Assembly: GCA_037903475.1 (NCBI GenBank)
Contig: JBAJFG010000205.1
Coordinates: forward strand, 62,001 to 126,000
Source of the DNA: Ancylostoma caninum
Taxonomy: Eukaryota; Nematoda; Chromadorea; Rhabditida; Ancylostomatidae
Length of the DNA stretch: 64,000 nucleotides
Direction: 5' to 3'
Positions 56,351 to 64,000 of the stretch are shown here, one piece after another (within the stretch, counting starts at the first letter, position 1; every line of letters begins with the position of its first letter). Position numbers and translations under genes: made by a program. Under the pieces are notes generated by a model that had not been told where the DNA came from, ran no database searches, and was given only the letters and a program-made list of their open reading frames with translations.

Positions 56351-57916
56351 TTTTCAGCCAAGATTGCAGGTGCTGTCGTTGGATATTTGGGGGCGAAAAT
56401 TAAAGTCCGTTTGAAAACAAGCTTTCTATTATTATTTGCTTTCATATCAAATGTAGAGATAAGAAATCGTGTTTGAAATTGTTTTTCTACTTTTTTGAAG
56501 GAAATAATACCAGATCATTTGAAAGTTGAGCTGAAATTTCGTATCATTACTAGTTCATCGTTAAATCTCAGCCGACTATTTCACCGTTAAATCTCAGCCG
56601 TTGCTAAGAAGTAGTAATCAGTATTTACGCGAAAATTCATTACAGTACGGAGTGAGTTCTACAAATCTTTGTGAAACTGGACCAAACGGTTGCACATGAA
56701 CAGCGTATATCACTCCGAACATTCACCTTTGAAACTTCGGTAGAAGTTGAAGTGTGTGCATTAAGCCTAATTTCAGTTCACTGCATTACTGGGAATGGAT
56801 GTGGTCCTTAGGAACTGCTCCTTAGGAACTATAATTCAGACGAAATTATGCTTTTCTGATTTGTTGACCTCTTTTTCTATCTGAGGACCGTCATTGATTG
56901 AGGCGGCCTGAAGCAAATGACACTCTTCAATCTGCACTCTTTTAAACCCTAAGACTGCTTAAGCATAGAATTAGGCTTAGGCGTTTCGCTCACCACTATC
57001 TTCTGATGCTGATATAGTGAAGGATGTTGTTCCGAATGTGAGAACTCATGGGTATAAGTAACAATGTTTTTTTTTTCTAAAGTGTACATTATACGCTTCA
57101 TGTCTGTGCAGCGTTTAGTTTTTCTCCATTTCAATCTTGCAAAGTAATGAACTTGTAAATGACTGGAAACGTTTGTGTTGGGTCAAGAAGTTGGTACGAG
57201 CTATGAAGGTAAAAGTCAGTGTAATTTCTCTTTCCTTTTAATTCATATGCACATATCTACTGTATTTATTTTTTTTTTGATTAAGCAGGACCTTTTCGAT
57301 AGCTTTATTGTTTCGATATAAAAACCAGCAGCCTGAGCAGCCGAGGCGGTTTGCTAGTCCTTTCAACAAAATCCTCAAGATTCCTCTCCTGTTTTCTGTC
57401 TCACAATCTGTAATTTCTCCCGGTTCCATTTGTGCTGTAGCTATAATCGTAGAAGAACGCTACCAATTCGATCGCTGCGGTCACTGTCACCCTTGTTCCG
57501 ATACGTATTGATTGGGGACTGCGACTCCCACAATTCACAATCTATGAGCTATCGTTACGTCGGGCCACAATCGATACGCGCTAAACTCAGTGTGATAGCA
57601 TAAATCAATTTATTCATTTATCGACTTGATCGATTTTTCCGTTTTTTGCTGAGCTATAGGTAAGAACCTGTATAAAGGGGTTCTCTAGCACGCTCAACAC
57701 AAATGCGGTCACCATTTTCCATGAAACTTTCATCCGAATCATTTGATCGACTTCTTCTCCATGGGGTCGTTGAGAAAGTGAAAAAGACATCATCTCGTGT
57801 TCAATAACTGATTGAAGTAAAACATCCATGCGAGACTGTGTTACACCGTCTAGTATATAATAAGTCATCTGGAAACTTTTCTTTAAATTTCATCTCATTA
57901 GCTCCATAAGGGACGT

Positions 57917-57924
57917 GCTTTCAG
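57917..57924 (+). promoter_or_regulatory. Candidate trans-splice acceptor before the hAT transposase ATG
   Basis: GCTTTCAG ends four bases before the ATG at 57929 and matches the nematode acceptor consensus. No upstream in-frame exon is evident, so SL trans-splicing of the first exon is plausible. Confidence 0.45.
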
Positions 57925-57928
57925 TAAA

Positions 57929-60494
57929 ATGAGTTCAGTGTGGAAATTTTACAAGAGAGCGGTTGAAGGTGAAGATAGACGGGAGTACGCTACATGCAAA
58001 TTCTGCACGAAGTCCTTCAAGATTCCGAGGTCGAAAACAACCAGTAACTTGCTATCGCACTTGAACAAATGTCACAAAAGCGAGATGGAGCAGAGTAGTG
58101 AAGACAATCAGAACGGGACCGAAACCGGCGTTAGTCAGCAAAAACTGGAGGATGTTTTCAAAAGAAAGCTGAATTCACGTGTAAAGCATACCCTGGACAG
58201 GAAGCTGGTGACCTTCATCGCAAAGTCTGCTGTGCCGTTGAATATTGCAGCTGAAGATTACTTCAAAGATTTTATCAGTGAACTGAATCCGGGGTACACA
58301 GTACCTTGTCCGAAGACTCTACTGTCATTGATGAAAGCCGAAGTTGAATCTATCGACGAAACAAACAAGAAAATTTTCTGCAAAGGCGGCGTCCAGATTG
58401 CAATCACGGCTGATGGGTGGTCATCGAAGAACTCCTCCAGTTCGCTCCTTGCTGTGACAGGTCATGCATTGAGTGCAGACTTTAGTGTTCGCAAAGATGT
58501 CATCTTGGACGTTATACCGATGGAGGAAGAGAGGTAAGAGGAAGAAAGATATCATAAAATGTAATGTGGAAAACTCAATTTTTAAGCAAAACCGCTGCTG
58601 TTGTGGCAGATAAAATCCGTGAATGCCTGGCAAGACTGGATATTCCTCCAAATAGCATTTCTTTCCTTATCGCAGATGGAGCCACTGTTATGTCAAGGGC
58701 CGCATTTGAATTGGACATTGAATAGTAAGATATAAAATAGTTGTGCGTGAGCCTAATTGCAGTGACAATACTTCATTTTCTAGCATGCATTGCTGTGCGC
58801 ATATTGTCAGTTTGGCTGTGCGAGCTTCGTTAGAGCTTGATACTGTACGGGAGCCATTGAAAATTGTGAAACGCGTCGCAGCGAAGCTGAATCGCAGTGG
58901 AAAGTTGAAGAACATGTTTAAAAGGTAAGGTGCAAAGGAGGGGTGAGGTGACACTTTGTTAAGCCATTGACATCTACAGACATTAAAAATTCAGGTTTCT
59001 CAAAGAAGAATCTCTTCAAATGACGCTGCCCATGACCGATTCACCTACTAGGTGGAGTTCTACCTACTACATGATCTGCGACTTCCTAAATACTGTTAGA
59101 GATTATTTATCTAATACCCCTTTTCTGTCTTATTTTTTAAATTGCTAGATCTCATTTCAGCTGCCAGCTGTCGAAAAATTGCTGGAATTTCTTCGCTGTT
59201 CTCCATTAGAAGACAATGAAATCCGCCTACTGAAAGCCATTCGAGTATTTTTAGAACCCTTCCAAACAATGACAGGAAGCAGGTATCCATATTCTATTTT
59301 TTCCCTTCATTTCCATCTTTCATTATGACCTGTTCCAGGTATGTTACCAATCAGCCTGCATTTCTATGTACATTCCGGTCGGCAAGGCGCTTATTACAAT
59401 CACTGAGGGGTAGGACTTCCCTAGACTTATGGTGTTTCTTCCTTTTCCCTAAGCATTCTTTTTCAGAAACCTTGAAAACGCGCGAAAAGAAGCGGCTGCA
59501 TTTGGAGAATGTCTTTTACTCAAAACTAAGGCCTACTTCGAGGAATTTTTTGAAAACCGGTCACTGCAATTCGCAACGTTGTGTGACGCTCGCTTCGCCT
59601 ACCTTGAGACTGTGTTTACCAAGGAAAAGTGGAACGAAATTTCGGATGATTTCATCAATTGTAGATGTACGTAATTCCCTCAATGTTTTTTCTGTGCTAT
59701 AACGCTAACTGATCTTAATTTTCTAGTGAGGGAAGCAGAAAGAGCAGGCGTATCTGTGGTTGGTGCAGCACCCCCTTCACCGAAAGTCGAGGAATCTCCT
59801 GTGTGGGGAGTACTGACCAGTAAAGGTCAGGAGAAAGAAACAAATATTGACACAGACAAATATGAGGACGAATTGAAGGTAATATTCTAGCTTGAGATAA
59901 CCCCATCAAAGAAACAAGTTAATTCTTTATTATTTTAGCTCGAGCTGCAAAAGTATGCAGTGTGTCTGAGGAGGCAAGATTCCCGCCCACGCCCTGAGGA
60001 GGACCCATTTGTTTGGTGGCGCACACATCGTGGAGAATTCCCTAATATCGCTGCTGCAGCATCGCATTACCTTGTTGCTCCGCCGGCATCAGTTGACTGC
60101 GGAAGATTATTTAGGTCCAAGCATTTCTTTACTACAGCTGAATAGTTCTTCGATTACAGTCGCATCTGTTTCAGCTCCGCCGGGATCATCTATGGCAAGA
60201 AGCGAAGGGGTCGTCTTGCTAGCAGAAACGCTCGGCTTCTACTAGTGATAAATGCAAACTGCAATAGAAGTTCAATAAGGTGAGTGTCCAGATCGTTCAA
60301 AGAATTGGTATTAATGACGCACAGTAAGTTCGTATATTTTCAGGAATAGCCGAGGATGGAGTCCCAGCGAACTCCGCCGCTATGGGAAATCGTATGGGAT
60401 GGATGAAATTTACACGAGCTCGGAAGATGAAAATTCAGAAGAGGAGGAAGATAGCACTGACTATGAGGATCTTTCGTTAGATGATGCACTGTGA
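57929..60494 (+). CDS. hAT-family transposase, 11 exons, about 653 residues
   Basis: Exons: 57929-58533, 58587-58724, 58784-58924, 58995-59094, 59161-59282, 59339-59409, 59467-59666, 59727-59878, 59939-60114, 60175-60279 and 60344-60494, all with GT-AG introns of 53-70 bp. Residues 1-50 form a BED zinc finger (C23, C26, H44, H49). Then come ITADGWSS (first catalytic Asp), SFLIADGATVMSRA (second), HCCAHIVSLAV, PTRWSSTYYM, TLCDARFAYLETVF and the hAT C-terminal dimerisation block DPFVWWRTHRGEFP, with RLFSSAGIIYGKKRRGRL across the exon 9/10 join. The tail is acidic (SSEDENSEEEEDSTDYEDL). The join of exons 5 and 6 is off by one base, so this copy has a frameshift, a sequence error, or an unusual splice. 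AATAAA follows at 60597. Confidence 0.9.
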
Positions 60495-60889
60495 CAGCAC
60501 CACATATTGCTCATATTTTTGTATTGAATGAAAATGGAATAGAAGGTTCTTCAAGCATTGCTGCAAAAAATGTGCTTTGTTTTTGCAATATAAACGAATA
60601 AATCTGAAGTTCTGAAAATTCGTCTATTGTCGTATATTGAACTCCTTTCATTGGAGTTCTTATAGATTCGAGAGTGTTAGTGAACGGGTGGTTCACGGAG
60701 ACAAGTCGGTTTGTTCAAAGATTCAAGGGGTTGGAGGGGGCAGCATGAGAGTCATCCAATCCATTGCATAGATTTCTTCACGACTAAGAAAATTTTATGA
60801 GTCCGGATATTCGAAATTCAAAGAATTGCACAAATCCAAGAATGCGATCATTTGCCTGCAAAAACCTGAACAAGTTCAAAAATTCGATA

Positions 60890-61230
60890 TTCGAGAGGTG
60901 AAAAACTGAGTAAATTCGGTTATTCGAGAAAAGTCTCGAATAGATTCGAAATTCGATTATTCGAAAAAACTTTCGAATCGAATAAATTCGAAATTCGATT
61001 ATTCGAAAAAACTTTCGAATCGAATAAATTCGAAATTCGATTAATCGAAAAAACTTCCGAATCGAATAAATTCGAAATTCGATTATTCGAAAAAATCTTC
61101 GAATCGAATAAATTCGAAATTCGATTATTCGAAAAATTCAGAAATCGAATAAATTCGTTATTCGATTATTCGAAAAATTTTAAAATCGAATAAATTCGAA
61201 ATTCGATTATTCGAAAAAAATTTCGAATAT
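60890..61230. repeat. Right subterminal array of the hAT element, 42 bp unit
   Basis: Units reading TTCGAAATTCGATTATTCGA, then AAAAACTTTCGAATCGAATA; TCGAAAAAAC recurs at 60961 and 61003, 42 bp apart. Same unit length and same strand orientation as the left array. Confidence 0.92.
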
Positions 61231-61300
61231 TCCGAAGTATACTGCATACCAGTTTCAGTATAAGTTTTGAGTTTCAAATTAAGAAAAACTGGTGCTCAAT

Positions 61301-62889
61301 TAGAGTGTTGACCGAATCGAATAATATTCGAATAATTATTCGAATATTCGAATATTCGTTTATTCGAAACATTCGAATATTCGAATATTCGACGCTTTCA
61401 AAATATTCGTTTATTCGAATATTCGATCACTCTTAATTATTCGATTATTCGAATATTCGAATATTCGGGGTGGGTTCATTCGAATATTCGATTATTCGAC
61501 GAATCGAGTAGTCATTTTCAAGAGCACCTTCGCTCTCATAATCATTCTCGAGCCCCATCAGCAAGCACCTACCGTCGCTAAATTTGAGCTTGCTAAAATT
61601 TCATTCATACTTCGCCAGTAAACATTGCTCCCGTTGTTAGCTCGCCACGTTATCATTTCAGCGGGGTAACGGCAGACTTTCTGCAGACTTACCGCTCCTA
61701 GATAATTTAATGACCGCGTTCAATTACTTGGTCGACTGTAGAGTTGTCTCGCCAAATATTGGTACCGCGGTTCACCCGCACATTGTCTGAGAATACCTGC
61801 TGACTAGAGTGTTGACCGAATCGAATAATATTCGAATAATTATTCGAATATTCGAATATTCGTTTATTCGAAACATTCGAATATTCGAATATTCGACGCT
61901 TTCAAAATATTCGTTTATTCGAATATTCGATCACTCTTAATTATTCGATTATTCGAATATTCGAATATTCGGGGTGGGTTCATTCGAATATTCGATTATT
62001 CGACGAATCGAGTAGTCATTTTCAAGAGCACCTTCGCTCTCATAATCATTCTCGAGCCCCATCAGCAAGCACCTACCGTCGCTAAATTTGTGATTGCTAA
62101 AATTTCACCCACACATCGCCAGTATGCATTGCTGCCGTTGTCAGCACGCCACATTATCATTTCGGCTGGCTGACAGCGGACTTTCTGCAGGCTCACCCCA
62201 CATAGATAATATAATGACCGCGTTCAATTACTTGGTCGACTGTAGAGTTGTCTCGCCAAATATTGGTACCGCGGTTCACCCGCACATTGTCTGAGAATAC
62301 CTGCTGACTAGAGTGTTGACCGAATCGAATAATATTCGAATAATTATTCGAATATTCGAATATTTGTTTATTCGAAACATTCGAATATTCGAAAAATCAG
62401 AATATTCGGATTATTCGAATATTCGAATATTCGGCGCTTTCAAAATATTCGTTTATTCGAATATTCGACGACTTTTAAAATATTCGTTTATTCGAATATT
62501 CGATTATTCGATCACTCTTAATTATTCGATTATTCGAATATTCGCATATTCGGGTGGGTACATTCGAATATTAGATCATTCGAATAATCGAGCAGTCATT
62601 TTCAACAGCACCTTCGCTCTCATAATCATTCTCGAGTCCCACCAGCAAGCACCTACCGTCGCTAAATTTGTGATTGCTAAAATTTCACCCACACATCGCC
62701 AGTATGCATTGCTGCCGTTGTCAGCACGCCACATTATCATTTCGGCTGGCTGACAGCGGACTTTCTGCAGGCTCACCCCACATAGATAATTTAATGACCG
62801 CGTTCAATTACTTGGTTGAGTGTAGAGTTGCCTACGCCAAATATTTGTACCGCGGTTCACCCGCACATTGTCTGAGAATACCTGCTGAC
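61301..62889. repeat. Three tandem ~504 bp units rich in TTCGAATA
   Basis: TAGAGTGTTGACCGAATCGA starts at 61301, 61805 and 62309. Each unit begins with a palindromic ATTCGAATATTCG block and ends with CGCACATTGTCTGAGAATAC and CTGCTGAC (unit 1 and 2 then TAGAGTG of the next unit). Unit 3 is about 580 bp because its TTCGAATA block is expanded. The palindromic block could be a hAT-type MITE that was then amplified with its flank. Confidence 0.9.
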
Positions 62890-64000
62890 GTAGATAGATC
62901 GCTACAATTTTGTGGCAAGTCTTGAGCCTTCAATTTGGTGAAAAAAAAAACTTCAGAAAAGCAAAGAGCTTACTGGGAAATTTCCAATCTTTATGATACT
63001 AGTCTGCCATGGAGGCTCCACGCCTCCATTTCGAGTAATCCTACTTTTTCCAACCCCATCCCGCAACCTTACCACCAGCATGCCACTGCAACTTCTGTGC
63101 ACAAAATTTGGGAAATTAACTTCATTTATTTATACAATACAAAGCACCCGTTCTGAGAAACGATCTCGAGATGTTGGATGGAAACCCAGCAAAGCGATTA
63201 GCAAGTACGTACAATATTGACGTACTAGTTTGCTGAGTCAAAAACTCCTAAAAATGCTCCTATTTGTTTTCATTACCTAGAAAGAAACTCATGTTGACTT
63301 ATCATATGGCTGTAACATTCTACGTATGTTGCTGTAGCAAAAAAAACTTATGCAGACTCATTACAGAAACGAGTGCAACACTATGTACATATCTTGAGGT
63401 TTCAGTGATTTGGGATTGGGTTAGTTCTTGCAATTGCTAGTAGCTCCAATACTGAACCCGTCAGCTGAGAACTGGGCTCACTTGAAATTAGGTTCGAAAC
63501 ACCGGTTCTTAACTCTATTCAGTGTTGTCTATTTTATTAGACGTCGCGAAAGTTTCAGCCATTTTTGGACGTCTTTTCGGGTTAATTCTTTTTCTTCAAT
63601 ATAACAAACATCTACACAATGTAAGCGAAATCATTATTCTGCGCAAACAGTAAGTTTTGTTGGCAGCAGCTTTTAACAAATGGTTCCTTTGTACTTTCTG
63701 AGGAGGTAGTTCTCGTTTATGCAGTAGTTTTGGCAGTTATTGGCTTAAGAGTCAACCACATTTCCTTGCGTGAATTACATAAAGAACCCTCTTCTCGTCA
63801 CCGGTAACCAAGATGGCTAGCTGAGCAAAGCTCTGTTGAAAACTCAAAAAGTTTATGCATTTATGCACGCACTCTACGCACTTGAAACTAGCGGTCACTC
63901 AGATCATGAGGTATCCACACGTCGTATTTCCTTGCCTCCCCGTGGAGAAGCAGGTAAAAAAATACTGTGTCGTGATGACGTTGGAGGTCCTCTGCCAGGT
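62890..64000. other. No gene seen
   Basis: No coding, RNA or repeat feature supported to the end of the window. Confidence 0.35.

Larger units (their letters stand above)
54409..61241 (+). mobile_element. Complete 6.8 kb autonomous-type hAT transposon
   Basis: The 8 bp CTGCATAC is present at 54401-54408 and again at 61242-61249. Just inside, TATACTTCGGA (54409-54419) and its complement (61231-61241) form the TIR. Arrays of a 42 bp TTCGAAATTCGA-type unit lie inside both ends. A hAT transposase gene of 11 exons (57929-60494) occupies the right half. The 3.5 kb left part (54700-57900) has unassigned open frames, mostly on the minus strand. The 8 bp duplication, TIR and BED-hAT transposase all agree, so the call is strong. 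Confidence 0.95.

Noticed and set aside
62094..62925. Similar 66-83 codon frames beginning MLKFHPHIASMHCCRCQHA
   Set aside because: They are repeats of the 504 bp tandem unit; the frame is broken in the first unit and has no recognisable domain.

Overview
The window reads as repeat-dense, gene-poor DNA from a nematode, most likely a clade V strongylid of the hookworm type. The evidence is short introns with TTTCAG-type acceptors, sequences almost identical to the nematode SL1 spliced leader, and the set of mobile elements: APE-type LINEs, Penelope-like GIY-YIG elements, mariner, hAT, MULE and many foldback or MITE-like elements. I found no complete host protein-coding gene that I can name. 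Nearly everything supported here is mobile DNA, its relics, or tandem repeats.

Layout. 0-8.2 kb: three foldback or terminal-inverted-repeat elements, then three adjacent tandem arrays (118, ~80 and 82 bp units). 8.9-15 kb: a nested graveyard. A plus-strand LINE is split by a mariner with intact TIRs and a TA duplication. It abuts a minus-strand Penelope-like element with a hammerhead-ribozyme motif, followed by a nearly full-length minus-strand LINE (ORF1, endonuclease, RT) that is itself split by a foldback element. 15-21 kb: mostly unassigned, with a 187 bp MITE and a large foldback element. 21-29.7 kb: a 3640 bp tandem duplication carrying SL1-like RNA genes, a LINE RT fragment and a BEL/Pao-like gag fragment. 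Diagnostic substitutions show it arose by recombination between two copies of the SL/LINE module, and the third copy holds a hAT MITE with a perfect 8 bp target duplication. 30-42 kb: a hAT relic, a second Penelope GIY-YIG ORF with hammerhead motif, a plus-strand LINE, an intron-bearing MULE transposase fragment and a 171 bp tandem array. 42.4-46.4 kb: a second minus-strand LINE and a second copy of the SL-containing foldback element with a 26 bp array. 46.5-54.4 kb: mostly unassigned, with a 61 bp array and G-runs. 54.4-61.24 kb: one complete 6.8 kb hAT transposon with 8 bp target duplications, matching 42 bp subterminal arrays and an 11-exon transposase gene. 61.3-62.9 kb: three tandem ~504 bp units rich in TTCGAATA.

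The strongest observations are the SL1-like leaders inside two unrelated repeat families, the complete hAT element, the recombination-made tandem duplication with its crossover confined to about 107 bp, the two Penelope hammerhead motifs, and several datable nested insertions. All family calls come from motifs read by eye; no database search was possible.
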